Shown in pieces: positions 36,303 to 44,778 of a DNA stretch of 64,000 nucleotides. Origin of the DNA: Flavobacterium sp. Root901 (lineage in GTDB: Bacteria; Bacteroidota; Bacteroidia; Flavobacteriales; Flavobacteriaceae). Positions within the stretch are counted from its first letter, which is position 1. Every line of letters begins with the position of its first letter. Location: assembly GCF_001429765.1 (NCBI RefSeq), contig NZ_LMJB01000005.1, forward strand, positions 795,497 through 859,496, written 5' to 3'. The notes under the pieces are model-generated. The model was not told the origin of the DNA. It was given only the letters and a program-made list of their open reading frames with translations, and did no database searches. A program made the position numbers and the translations under genes.

Positions 36303-37553
36303 CTATGATGCTTTTATTTTAAAGACTTTTTCGATCCATTCGATGCTTTCGTCCACCATTGTATCGTCGTCTTTTAAATGATTGGCAAAATGAGTAGTGA
36401 TTTTCTGAATGATTCTGTTGCTGATGATTTCCGCTTGTTCTTCATTAAAATCTCTGATTTTTTTGCTTTGAAAATCTAATTCTGAATTCTTTATTGCATT
36501 CAGTTTTTCTTTTAAAGCATTGATGGTTGGAGCAAATTTGCGTCCTTTCATCCAGATTACAAATTCTTCCTTAATTTCTTCAATGATTGCTTCGGCTGCA
36601 GGAATATGCAGTTTTCTGTTTTCTAAAGTTTCATCTGTCAATTGAGACAAATAATCCATGTGAATCAAAGTAACGCCTTCTAATTCCTCTACATTTTCAT
36701 GCACGTTTTTCGGAATTGATAAATCCAGAATCAATAAAGGTTTTTTAAGATTCAGAATTGCTTTATCAACAGTTGGATTTTGCGCGCCTGTGGCAACAAC
36801 CACTACATCCGCTTTTTGAAGTTCTAAATGTAATTCAGAATAATCTTTAACAATCAGATTTAGTTTTCCGGCCAGTTTCTCGGCTTTGTCTTTTGTTCTG
36901 TTGATTAAAGTAATATGTTCGTTTTTTGTATGCTTTACCAGATTTTCGCAAGTATTTCTTCCGATTTTTCCGGTTCCGAAAAGTAAAATGTTTTTATTGC
37001 TGATGTCTTCTACATTTTTAAGAATGTATTGTACCGATGCAAAAGAAACCGAAGTCGCACCAGAACTAATCTCAGTTTCTGTTTTAATTCTTTTGCTCGC
37101 CTGAATAACTGCATTAACCAGTCTTTCCATGAAAGCATTGGCCAATCCCATTGATTTTGAGTGCGAAAAACTGGTTTTAATTTGAGATATAATTTCAAAA
37201 TCGCCCAGAATCTGACTATCCAATCCTGTTCCTACGCGAAATAAATGATTAATAGCTTCCTGATTTTTATAAACGAAACCAACTTTTTGAAAAGCATCAA
37301 CAGAACCGTTGCTGTTATCACATATTAGTTTTATTAATTGAAAAGGGTGTTCTGCAAAACCGTAAATTTCGGTTCTGTTGCAGGTAGAAGTGACAATTAA
37401 ACTTTCTATTCCTTCATTTTTAGCCTGTTCCAGTAAACGCGTTTTTGCAACGGCATCCAAACTAAACTGACCTCTGACCTCAGCATCGGCTTTTTTATAA
37501 CTCAGACCAACTGAGTAAAAGTAAAGATGTTTCGGTACGTTATTGTTTTCCAT
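36303..37553 (-). CDS. hemA: Glutamyl-tRNA reductase
   Basis: 416 residues from the ATG at 37551-37553; an in-frame TTG nine codons upstream overlaps the promoter box. It reduces glutamyl-tRNA to glutamate-1-semialdehyde, the first step of C5-pathway heme synthesis. The catalytic Cys is in TSTCNRTEIYGFA; the NADPH-binding stretch is LFGTGKIGRNTCENL; GLDSQILGDFEI is also typical. It is the first gene of the leftward heme operon. hemL, the next enzyme of the pathway, is not in the window. Confidence 0.97.
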   Translation of the reverse strand: MENNNVPKHLYFYSVGLSYKKADAEVRGQFSLDAVAKTRLLEQAKNEGIESLIVTSTCNRTEIYGFAEHPFQLIKLICDNSNGSVDAFQKVGFVYKNQEAINHLFRVGTGLDSQILGDFEIISQIKTSFSHSKSMGLANAFMERLVNAVIQASKRIKTETEISSGATSVSFASVQYILKNVEDISNKNILLFGTGKIGRNTCENLVKHTKNEHITLINRTKDKAEKLAGKLNLIVKDYSELHLELQKADVVVVATGAQNPTVDKAILNLKKPLLILDLSIPKNVHENVEELEGVTLIHMDYLSQLTDETLENRKLHIPAAEAIIEEIKEEFVIWMKGRKFAPTINALKEKLNAIKNSELDFQSKKIRDFNEEQAEIISNRIIQKITTHFANHLKDDDTMVDESIEWIEKVFKIKAS

Positions 37554-37577
37554 AAATTCACTTTCATAAAAGTGCAA

Positions 37578-37585
37578 CAAAATTA
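37578..37585 (-). promoter_or_regulatory. -7 promoter box of hemA
   Basis: On the minus strand TAATTTTG fits TAnnTTTG and lies 24 bases before the ATG. It overlaps the upstream TTG codon, which argues for the shorter start. Confidence 0.5.
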
Positions 37586-37679
37586 TTACTATAGCATTGA
37601 TAAAAATAACGCTAAAAGTACTTTTTGTGTCGCTGTATGTTTTTTTGAACCTAAATAGGTGTTTTTGAGTAAAAAAGCC

Positions 37680-37687
37680 TACTTTTG
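37680..37687 (+). promoter_or_regulatory. -7 promoter box of the AraC-type regulator gene
   Basis: TACTTTTG fits TAnnTTTG. It would give a leader of about 90 bases before the ATG at 37781. Confidence 0.4.
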
Positions 37688-37780
37688 TAGCAAAATCAAC
37701 TCATTTGAAGTGATTAGTTTAGAGTGATTCTAAATAACATTGCAACTTTGTTTTGATTTTCGTTTCAAAAAAATATCGCT

Positions 37781-38653
37781 ATGGGTTCTCAGGAAATTAT
37801 AAAAATTGAAGACGACTTTACGCTGATCCGTTTTCAAAACGACGGTGCCGAACCATTTTATGCACAGCACGAAATAGGTACAGGCCTGATACAGTTTCAC
37901 TTCGGGATAAAAGGCAATGCAAAATTTTTGTTCAATCAGGGCAATTACGCTTTAGAACTGAAAGAAGAAAAATCGCTGCTTTTGTATAATCCGCAGAAAG
38001 AATTACCGCTGAATTTAGAATTGGCTCCAAACTCCTGGGCAATCTCGGTAATTGTCTCTATCAAAAAATTTCACGCATTATTTTCTGCCGAAGCTGATTA
38101 TATCACTTTTTTAAGTGCAGATAATAAGGACAAGAAATATTATAACGAAGGAAATATCAGTCCGTCAATGGCAATTGTTCTGAGTCAGCTGTTTCATTAC
38201 AACCTTCATCCATCCATTAAAAATTTATATTATAAAGGAAAAGGATACGAATTATTGAGTTTGTATTTTAACCGAACTGAAGATCCAAACGCAGAACAAT
38301 GTCCGTTTTTGATTGATGAAGATAATGTTTTGAAAATCAGAAAAGCGAAAGAAATTGTGATTGCCAATATGGCCGAACCGCCGGGATTGCAGGAATTAGC
38401 AGATGAAATTGGCCTGAATCTGAAAAAGCTAAAAATGGGTTTCAAACAAATTTACGGCGACACTGTTTACGGTTTCTTGTTCGATTATAAAATGGATTTC
38501 GCCCGAAAACTATTGGACAGCGGTTCTTATAATGTAAATGAAGTTGGACTGAAAATTGGCTACAGCACCGGAAGTCACTTCATTGCGGCATTCAAAAAGA
38601 AATTCGGGACAACTCCAAAAAAGTACTTAATGTCGATTAATGCGAATGTTTAG
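37781..38653 (+). CDS. AraC family transcriptional regulator
   Basis: 290 residues. The N-terminal 180 residues are a sensor domain without recognised motif (HEIGTGLIQFHFGIKGNAKF). The C-terminal AraC-type double helix-turn-helix covers about residues 190-288: LQELADEIGLNLKKLKMGFK, then VGLKIGYSTGSHFIAAFKKK and FGTTPKKYL. The gene is divergent from hemA and just upstream of hemH in the same direction, so a role in controlling heme synthesis is likely but unproven. Confidence 0.92.
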   Translation: MGSQEIIKIEDDFTLIRFQNDGAEPFYAQHEIGTGLIQFHFGIKGNAKFLFNQGNYALELKEEKSLLLYNPQKELPLNLELAPNSWAISVIVSIKKFHALFSAEADYITFLSADNKDKKYYNEGNISPSMAIVLSQLFHYNLHPSIKNLYYKGKGYELLSLYFNRTEDPNAEQCPFLIDEDNVLKIRKAKEIVIANMAEPPGLQELADEIGLNLKKLKMGFKQIYGDTVYGFLFDYKMDFARKLLDSGSYNVNEVGLKIGYSTGSHFIAAFKKKFGTTPKKYLMSINANV

Positions 38654-38798
38654 TTTTTTTGCCGCTAATTTCACGAATTAACCGGATTTTTAAATCTGCT
38701 TAATCTCTGATCTGCGCGAAAATTAAATACATTGATTTTTCACATTCAACAATAAATAAAAAGTAATAAATATGATATTTCGAATAAAGTACACAACT

Positions 38799-38806
38799 TA
38801 CTTTTG
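38799..38806 (+). promoter_or_regulatory. -7 promoter box of hemH
   Basis: TACTTTTG fits TAnnTTTG and is 45 bases before the hemH ATG. Confidence 0.45.
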
Positions 38807-38851
38807 CCGAAAATTTAAAAACAAATAAAAAGCTTAAAGCAAAAAAACATA

Positions 38852-39865
38852 ATGAAAGGCGTATTATTAGTAAACTTAGGTTCTCCTGAAAGTCCAACTC
38901 CAAAAGACGTAAAACCATATTTAGACGAATTTTTAATGGATAAATATGTAATTGACGTTCCATATTTATTAAGAGCATTATTAGTTCGCGGTATTATCCT
39001 TAGAAAAAGGCCGGAAGAATCTGCACATGCGTATGCAAAAATCTGGTGGGATGAAGGTTCGCCATTGGTTGTGCTTTCTGAAAGAATGCAGAAAAAAGTA
39101 CAGCCTTTAGTTAATGTTCCTGTTGCACTTGCAATGCGTTACGGAAGCATGACTATCGAAAAAGGACTTCAGGAATTAAAAGATAAAGGGGTTACAGAAG
39201 TTTTGCTTTTCCCTTTATATCCGCAATATGCAATGGCTTCGACTTTGACGATTTTAGTTAAAGCCGAGGAAATCAGAAAAAAGAAATTCCCTGAAATGAC
39301 TTTTACCGATGTTCCTGCATTTTACAACAAACCGGATTATATCAAAAACCTGGCTGATTCCATCAAAAAACATTTACTTGGATTTGATTATGATCACTTA
39401 TTGTTTTCGTACCACGGAATTCCGGAACGCCATATCCGCAAAACAGATGTAACCAAATCACATTGTAAAATTGACGGCTCTTGCTGTAACACGCCATCTC
39501 CGGCGCACGATTTTTGTTACCGTCACCAATGTTATGAAACCACAAGACAGGTTATAAAACTATTAGATATTCCAGCAGAGAAATACAGTCTGACTTTTCA
39601 ATCAAGATTAGCAGGAGATAAATGGCTAGAACCTTATACCGATATCGAAATTGATAAAATGCCGGCAAAAGGAATCAAAAAACTGGCGGTTGTAACTCCG
39701 GCTTTCGTATCTGATTGTCTGGAAACGCTGGAAGAAATCGCCATGCGCGCCAAAGAAGATTTTGAAGCAAAAGGAGGAGAAGAGTTTTTGGCAATTCCAT
39801 GTTTGAATGATGACGACGAATGGTGTCAAACGGTTTCTAACTGGATTAACGACTGGGCTAAGTAA
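38852..39865 (+). CDS. hemH: Ferrochelatase
   Basis: 337 residues. It inserts Fe2+ into protoporphyrin IX, the last step of heme synthesis. The N-terminus KGVLLVNLGSPESPTPKDVK is typical. The catalytic His is in FSYHGIPERHIRKTD and the acidic partner in SDCLETLEEIA. Four Cys cluster between HCKIDGSCCNTPSPAHDFCY and RHQCYET, as in many Bacteroidota ferrochelatases; they could hold a metal or Fe-S centre. It follows the AraC-type regulator and precedes the HemJ-type gene. Confidence 0.97.
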   Translation: MKGVLLVNLGSPESPTPKDVKPYLDEFLMDKYVIDVPYLLRALLVRGIILRKRPEESAHAYAKIWWDEGSPLVVLSERMQKKVQPLVNVPVALAMRYGSMTIEKGLQELKDKGVTEVLLFPLYPQYAMASTLTILVKAEEIRKKKFPEMTFTDVPAFYNKPDYIKNLADSIKKHLLGFDYDHLLFSYHGIPERHIRKTDVTKSHCKIDGSCCNTPSPAHDFCYRHQCYETTRQVIKLLDIPAEKYSLTFQSRLAGDKWLEPYTDIEIDKMPAKGIKKLAVVTPAFVSDCLETLEEIAMRAKEDFEAKGGEEFLAIPCLNDDDEWCQTVSNWINDWAK

Positions 39866-39871
39866 TATTTT

Positions 39872-39975
39872 GTTTCAAGTTTCAGGTTTCAAGTTCTTCT
39901 CAAAGTTGAGCATAACTTGAAACCTGAAACCTGAAACCTGAAACTTGAAAACCTGAAACTTGAAAACCTGAAACA
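39872..39975. repeat. Inverted repeat followed by a tandem CTGAAAC array
   Basis: GTTTCAGGTTTCAAGTT (39879-39895) is the exact reverse complement of 39914-39930. Beyond it the units CCTGAAAC and TTGAAAA repeat in tandem up to 39975. It fills the gap between hemH and hemJ and contains no gene. Confidence 0.8.
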
Positions 39976-39983
39976 AATAATAA

Positions 39984-40532
39984 ATGGAATACTACAATTA
40001 TCTAAAATCTCTGCATTTGATTTTTGTAATCACTTGGTTCGCAGGGTTGTTTTACATTGTGCGTTTGTTTGTGTATCAAATTGAAGCCAGTGAAAAACCT
40101 TCGCCGGAAAAAGAAATTCTGCAGGCGCAATACAAAATTATGGCCTACCGTTTGTGGTACATTATTACGTGGCCATCGGCGGTTTTGGCGAGTATTTTTG
40201 CTTTTTGGATGCTGTTTTTTACAGAAGCAGGGCATATTTGGATTCAAATGCCATGGATGCACGTAAAATTATGTTTCGTTTTCCTTTTATATTTATATCA
40301 CGGAAAATGCCATCAGATTTTTAAACAATTGCAAAACGATGAAGTAAAATATACCAACAACTTCATGCGTTTATGGAATGAAGGCGCAACGATTATTCTA
40401 TTTGCGGTTGTATTTTTAGTAGTTTTAAAAAGCGCCATCAATTGGATTTTTGGTGTAATCGGAATTATTTTATTCTCGGTTTTAATTATGCTGGGATTCC
40501 GATTTTACAAACGAATCCGCGAAAAAAAATAA
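39984..40532 (+). CDS. hemJ: HemJ-type protoporphyrinogen IX oxidase (CopD-like membrane protein)
   Basis: 182 residues with four or five membrane helices. The conserved His is in YNYLKSLHLIFVITWFAGLF; the RLFVYQ segment and the Lys in WMHVKLCFVFLLYLYH fit HemJ, where one His and one Lys are essential. Automatic annotation often calls such proteins CopD-like. The position directly after hemH, and the absence of hemG and hemY from an otherwise nearly full heme gene set, support the oxidation of protoporphyrinogen IX to protoporphyrin IX at the inner membrane. Confidence 0.88.
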   Translation: MEYYNYLKSLHLIFVITWFAGLFYIVRLFVYQIEASEKPSPEKEILQAQYKIMAYRLWYIITWPSAVLASIFAFWMLFFTEAGHIWIQMPWMHVKLCFVFLLYLYHGKCHQIFKQLQNDEVKYTNNFMRLWNEGATIILFAVVFLVVLKSAINWIFGVIGIILFSVLIMLGFRFYKRIREKK

Positions 40533-40539
40533 AAAGTTT

Positions 40540-40695
40540 TTGCCACGAATTTCACGAATTGGCACTAATTTTTTTAGCCACAGATTAAAAGGATTTTAAT
40601 GATTTTTTAAGCATAATTTGAAAATCATTAAAATCCTTTTAATCTGTGGCAAAACTTTTAATAGAATTCGCGTAAATTCGTGAAATTCGTGGCAA
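40540..40695. repeat. Nested perfect inverted repeats (21-bp outer arms, 30-bp inner arms)
   Basis: Outer arms 40540-40560 and 40675-40695 are exact reverse complements (TTGCCACGAATTTCACGAA start). Inner arms 40577-40606 and 40621-40650 are exact reverse complements (GCCACAGATTAAAAGG start) around a 14-base loop. Both arms begin with GCCAC. Related fragments lie at 38659-38690 and around 50946 and 51165. Confidence 0.9.
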
Positions 40696-40713
40696 CAAAA
40701 AAACAAAACTCAG

Positions 40714-42183
40714 ATGCTAAACTTCAAAATGTCAATGCTTTCACTTCGTACCAGGATTTTCCTGTCGATGATTGTATTGATTGTTGTGGCATCTTTTTTA
40801 TTGGCATCTATTTCTATTATTCAGTTTAAGACTGAGGCAAAAGAATACCATCAGGAGCGACTTGAACGAAAAGAAAATGCGGTAAAAGAACACATTAATT
40901 ATGTGCTTTCTACAACTACTTATCCGCTGAAAACGCAAAATCTGGATTTGATTTTCAAAGATAAAATCCACGAACTGGCACAGATTCACAAAATAGAAAT
41001 CAACATTTATAGTCTTGATGGAAAACTGCTCAAATCTTCCAAAGAATCATTTGCAGTTGATAAAATCGCGCCGCCAATTCCGGAATATATTCTGAAATTA
41101 GTTCGCTCTTCTATTGAAAAGCGTTTTGTAGACATTAAAACAATCGACGGAGTTAAAAACAGATCGTCATACAGTTTAATAAAAGATGAAAAATTCAAAC
41201 CACTCGGAATTTTAAATCTTCCTTATTTAGAAGATGACGGTTATTACGATAATGAGTTAAATACTTTCCTGATTCGCTTAAGCCAGGTGTATTCTTTTAT
41301 GCTGATTGTAGCTTTTGCATTGGCGTATTTCCTTTCGACTTATATCACAAAATCGTTAAAAACGATTTCTGACAGACTGGAAGAAACCAATCTGGATCAA
41401 AAAAATGAGAAAATTGTTTTAGAAGCCAATAGCAAAGAAGTCAACTTCCTGATCAAAGCCTACAACGGAATGGTCGATAAACTCGAAACCAGTGCAATAA
41501 AACTGGCGCAGAGTGAACGTGAAGAGGCCTGGCGCGAAATGGCAAAACAAGTAGCACACGAAATTAAAAATCCGTTGACACCAATGCGTTTGACGGTTCA
41601 GAGTTTTCAGAGAAAATTCGACCCGAATGATCCCGATGTCAAACAAAAGATGAACGATTACTCTGAAACTTTAATTCAGCAGATTGATACTATGACAGCG
41701 GTAGCTTCGGCATTTTCGAATTTTGCATCAATGCCGGCCCAGCAAAATGAAACTTTAAATGTGGTTGAGGTTGTAGAACTGGCGCTGGATATTTTTAATG
41801 AAGATTATATCGTTTTTGAAAAAGATGAAGACGAAATCATCTCCAAAATGGATCGTACACAATTAATTCGTGTTATTACGAATCTGGTTAAAAACGCAAC
41901 GCAGGCTATTCCCGAAAGTCAGTTTCAAAAATCGATAGTTGTCACTGTAAAAAGAAGAAACAACAACGTTGAAATTGCTGTAAAAGACAACGGAATCGGA
42001 ATCCAGAAACAAGATATCGGAAGGATATTCGAACCAAAATTTACTACCAAAACCAGCGGTATGGGACTCGGACTCGGAATTATCAAAAACATTATAGAAA
42101 ATTACAAAGGAACAATTACCTTTGAATCAACATACGGAAAAGGAACTACATTTAGAGTTTCCTTACCTATTACAAACTCTTAA
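40714..42183 (+). CDS. Membrane sensor histidine kinase (NtrY-like)
   Basis: 489 residues. One helix near the start (IFLSMIVLIVVASFLLASIS) and a second at about residue 190-212 (VYSFMLIVAFALAYFLSTYI) enclose a periplasmic sensor region. A HAMP linker (KTISDRLEETNLD) leads to the HisKA phosphoacceptor VAHEIKNPLTPMRLTVQSFQ. The ATPase domain has the N box LVKNATQAIPES, then DNGIGI, FTTKTSGMGLGLGI (F and G2 boxes). No response regulator is next to it, so its partner is elsewhere. The 4 or 6 codons before the second Met leave the exact start open. Confidence 0.92.
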   Translation: MLNFKMSMLSLRTRIFLSMIVLIVVASFLLASISIIQFKTEAKEYHQERLERKENAVKEHINYVLSTTTYPLKTQNLDLIFKDKIHELAQIHKIEINIYSLDGKLLKSSKESFAVDKIAPPIPEYILKLVRSSIEKRFVDIKTIDGVKNRSSYSLIKDEKFKPLGILNLPYLEDDGYYDNELNTFLIRLSQVYSFMLIVAFALAYFLSTYITKSLKTISDRLEETNLDQKNEKIVLEANSKEVNFLIKAYNGMVDKLETSAIKLAQSEREEAWREMAKQVAHEIKNPLTPMRLTVQSFQRKFDPNDPDVKQKMNDYSETLIQQIDTMTAVASAFSNFASMPAQQNETLNVVEVVELALDIFNEDYIVFEKDEDEIISKMDRTQLIRVITNLVKNATQAIPESQFQKSIVVTVKRRNNNVEIAVKDNGIGIQKQDIGRIFEPKFTTKTSGMGLGLGIIKNIIENYKGTITFESTYGKGTTFRVSLPITNS

Positions 42184-42193
42184 ATTCAGTATC

Positions 42194-42976
42194 ATGAACT
42201 ACGAAAACATCTTAATTTCTATTGAAGAAAAAGTTGCTACCATAACAATTAACAGACCTACGAAACTGAATGCTTTAAACAAAGCAACAATCAGCGATTT
42301 GAGTAATGCAATTAAATTATTAGGTAAAAGTGATGAGGTTCGTGTTATTGTTTTAACCGGAAGCGGAGAAAAAGCTTTTGTAGCCGGAGCCGATATTTCG
42401 GAATTTTCAAATTATACTGTTGTTGAAGGCGCACAATTGGCATCTGAAGGACAGGAATCCCTGTTTGATTATATCGAAAATCTCAAAAAACCGGTTATCG
42501 CAGCCGTTAACGGATTTGCTCTGGGCGGCGGATTAGAACTGGCAATGGCGTGTCATTTTAGAGTAGCTTCAGACAATGCAAAAATGGGACTTCCGGAAGT
42601 AACTTTAGGATTAATTCCGGGTTATGGAGGAACACAGCGTTTACCTCAATTGGTTGGAAAAGGACGTGCGATGGAAATGATCATGACTGCGGCAATGATT
42701 TCTGCAGAAGAAGCAAAGCAATACGGTTTAGTAAACCATGTTGTACCACAGGCAGAACTTTTGTCGTTTACAAATGTAATTGCTCAAAAAATCATTAAAA
42801 ATGCTCCTTTTGCAATTGGTAAAGCCATTAAAGCAATCAACGCAAACTTTACAGACGGGAAAAACGGATTTGACACTGAAATTAAATCTTTCGGAAAATG
42901 TTTTGGAACTGAAGATTTTAAAGAAGGAACCACAGCATTTTTAGAAAAACGTAAAGCGGAATTTACAGGAAAATAA
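42194..42976 (+). CDS. Enoyl-CoA hydratase / crotonase family
   Basis: 260 residues from the ATG at 42194; a longer frame would overlap the kinase gene. Crotonase-fold signature: INRPTKLNALNKATI, VAGADISEFSN (oxyanion hole), ALGGGLELAMACHFRVAS, and GLPEVTLGLIPGYGGTQRLP with both catalytic Glu positions present. It hydrates 2-enoyl-CoA in fatty-acid or amino-acid degradation, or acts as a 3-hydroxybutyryl-CoA dehydratase. It begins 10 bases after the kinase stop. Confidence 0.92.
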   Translation: MNYENILISIEEKVATITINRPTKLNALNKATISDLSNAIKLLGKSDEVRVIVLTGSGEKAFVAGADISEFSNYTVVEGAQLASEGQESLFDYIENLKKPVIAAVNGFALGGGLELAMACHFRVASDNAKMGLPEVTLGLIPGYGGTQRLPQLVGKGRAMEMIMTAAMISAEEAKQYGLVNHVVPQAELLSFTNVIAQKIIKNAPFAIGKAIKAINANFTDGKNGFDTEIKSFGKCFGTEDFKEGTTAFLEKRKAEFTGK

Positions 42977-42985
42977 TCTTCTCAA

Positions 42986-43013
42986 CCGTATCGCGACTAC
43001 TGTCGTGATACGG
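42986..43013 (+). terminator. Hairpin after the enoyl-CoA hydratase gene
   Basis: CCGTATC and CGAC pair with GTCG and GATACGG, with one mismatch and a TACT loop. A T-run is lacking, so it may be a processing signal or repeat rather than a true terminator. Confidence 0.45.
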
Positions 43014-43023
43014 AAATAATATA

Positions 43024-43072
43024 CAGAGAGCAAACTTAGAATCTAAGTCTCTCAGAATCTTAGTAACTTAAA
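43024..43072. repeat. CTTAGAATCTAAG repeat
   Basis: CTTAGAATCTAAG is an exact palindrome-like pair and is followed by CTCAGAATCTTAGTAACTT. Same family as the repeats at 44691-44778, 48483-48510 and 53440-53595. Confidence 0.55.
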
Positions 43073-43076
43073 AAAA

Positions 43077-43475
43077 ATGTACGAACCAATATTTGCCCTT
43101 TTTTGTGAGCGTGTCAAAGAAAGTATTCAGGCGGGAACTTTTGCAAAATTAACTTTGGCCAAAACAATGGGCGATACCGAACTTAAAAATATCTATTTTC
43201 GTTTGGTTTTAAATGAAGATAATTCCTTTTCAGTTTCATTGACCTCTCGTTATAAAACAGAAGAGATAGAAAGCATTCATACCTTGGATGAAGCTTTACT
43301 GGTTTTGGGATCTTATATTAAAAAACCTTTTTTGACGGCACTATTATTTACTACAGACAACGATGTCAGTTTTAAAGTAAATAAAAAGAATGCCGGAAGT
43401 ATTATCGAACAACCGCCAACATTTAAAAATGCTTCGCCAGTAATGCTGGAGATGATTGAGAAAAAGATTATTTAG
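43077..43475 (+). CDS. Cytoplasmic protein of unknown function
   Basis: 132 residues, not recognised. No signal peptide or membrane helix. It starts MYEPIFALFCERVKESIQAG and contains ATLTLAKTMG-like (AKLTLAKTMGDTELKNIYFR) and SLTSRYKTEEI segments, mixed alpha/beta by appearance. It might be a class I SAM-methyltransferase-associated small protein, but nothing firm supports that. It lies in the same direction as the enoyl-CoA hydratase, after a repeat. Confidence 0.6.
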   Translation: MYEPIFALFCERVKESIQAGTFAKLTLAKTMGDTELKNIYFRLVLNEDNSFSVSLTSRYKTEEIESIHTLDEALLVLGSYIKKPFLTALLFTTDNDVSFKVNKKNAGSIIEQPPTFKNASPVMLEMIEKKII

Positions 43476-43557
43476 ATTGTTAAAATCGGCACTCGTTATC
43501 ATTTTGTAAGAAAAACACCTTATTTTTGCTGAAATTTTTATATTTAAGATATTTCAG

Positions 43558-44019
43558 ATGAACGTTTATACAGTGACTAACCGATTAAGAGCTTTTGTTT
43601 TCTTTTTTTCAATATCATTAATACTGATCTCCGGAAGTTTATTATTAGTTCCGTTTATTACTTTACCAACAGATTCCAAAGTGCTTAAATTGTACAGTTT
43701 TTGCTGTTCATCAATTTATTTGAATGCTTTAATCGTTTTGCTTATTCTTACCGTCGTCATTTTTTGCGCAGCGCTGTTAATCGATACTTTTAAAAGAAGA
43801 GTAATATTTACAAGCGACGCGATTATTTCAAAAAATATCTTTAGTACCCGGAAATTGAAATTTAATGATATTAAAGGCTATAAAACCAACCATTTTATGC
43901 TTTACATCATTACAGATTCTAATGAGAAACGACGAATTGCTGTAAATCTTTTTAGTCTGGATCGGGTTAATAATTTAATGCGCAATCTGGAAATGCGTTT
44001 TACAAATCTGGATTTCTAA
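43558..44019 (+). CDS. Membrane protein with two helices and a PH-like tail
   Basis: 153 residues, not recognised by name. Two membrane helices at about residues 10-37 (FVFFFSISLILISGSLLLVP) and 54-80 (LNALIVLLILTVVIFCAALL). The cytoplasmic remainder (IFTSDAIISKNIFSTRKLKF, DIKGYKTNHFMLYIITDSN) looks like a bacterial PH-type domain, as in other small YdbT/YcxB-like proteins. Convergent with mntR. Confidence 0.55.
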   Translation: MNVYTVTNRLRAFVFFFSISLILISGSLLLVPFITLPTDSKVLKLYSFCCSSIYLNALIVLLILTVVIFCAALLIDTFKRRVIFTSDAIISKNIFSTRKLKFNDIKGYKTNHFMLYIITDSNEKRRIAVNLFSLDRVNNLMRNLEMRFTNLDF

Positions 44020-44030
44020 ACGAGATATAT

Positions 44031-44684
44031 TTACAGCAGCTTTACAAACAAATTAGAAGCAATTTTATTTGAAATAGAAAGTTCTCTTTCATCCACTTTA
44101 ATTTTTACCGATAAATCGAAGGATTCTTTAGATAAAAACTCAATTGTAGATCCCAAAGCGATTCCCTGTTTGTCCAAATATTTAAGGAATTCTGAAGAAG
44201 TATCTTTTACACCAACGCAAATTCCGCTTTGACCGTCTGATAATTCAGAAAGAAGCTGTTTTTCTATTTTAATAATTCGGCCGTTAGCATCCGGAATTGG
44301 ATCGCCGTGCGGATCTTCAGTTGGATTTCCCAGAAAATCATCCAGACGATTAATCAATTGCTCAGATTTGATATGTTCAAGCTGTTCTGCAATATCATGA
44401 ACTTCATCCCAGCTGAAATTTAATTTCTCCACCAGAAAAACTTCCCATAAACGATGTTTTCTCACAATCATTTTGGCAGCAAGCTTTCCGTTTTCAGTTA
44501 ACGAAACACCCTGATATTTTTTATAATTAACCAAATCTTTATCTGCCAGCTTTTTAAGCATGTCGGTTACTGAGGAGGCTTTGGTTTCCATTATTTCTGC
44601 AATGGCATTTGTACTCACTTCAGTTTCCAAAGCAGCAGTTAAGTGATATATTGATTTTAGATAATTTTCTTCTGAGAAAGTCAT
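44031..44684 (-). CDS. mntR: DtxR/MntR family metal-dependent transcriptional regulator
   Basis: 217 residues: full-length type with a C-terminal SH3-like FeoA domain. The winged helix covers residues 1-70 (TFSEENYLKSIYHLTAALET, ETKASSVTDMLKKLADKDLV). The metal-binding and dimer domain has WEVFLVEKLNFSWDEVHDIA and EQLEHIKSEQLINRLDDFLG with Asp, Glu and His ligands. The C-terminus (CVGVKDTSSEFLKYLDKQGI) is the FeoA-like part. It is next to the Nramp gene in the same direction, so it is expected to repress Mn2+ uptake. Its probable operator is the palindrome at 46703-46720. Confidence 0.9.
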   Translation of the reverse strand: MTFSEENYLKSIYHLTAALETEVSTNAIAEIMETKASSVTDMLKKLADKDLVNYKKYQGVSLTENGKLAAKMIVRKHRLWEVFLVEKLNFSWDEVHDIAEQLEHIKSEQLINRLDDFLGNPTEDPHGDPIPDANGRIIKIEKQLLSELSDGQSGICVGVKDTSSEFLKYLDKQGIALGSTIEFLSKESFDLSVKIKVDERELSISNKIASNLFVKLL

Positions 44685-44690
44685 TTTTTT

Positions 44691-44778
44691 GAGGTTCTAA
44701 GGTTCTGAGATGCTAAGGTTCTAAGTTTACTTTTAAAGCATTCAAGAAAAATCTTAGAACCTTAGCGAATTAGCACCT
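44691..44778. repeat. GGTTCTAAG / CTTAGAACC repeat between mntR and the Nramp gene
   Basis: The left part (44691-44725) has GGTTCTAAGGTTCTGAGATG followed by CTAAGGTTCTAAG. The right part has CTTAGAACCTTAG (44753-44765), its inverse. Similar units occur at 43024, 48483 and 53440. Confidence 0.7.

Noticed and set aside
39984..40532. Copper resistance protein CopD
   Set aside because: The gene is short, follows hemH, and has the HemJ His and Lys motifs; no copper genes are near.
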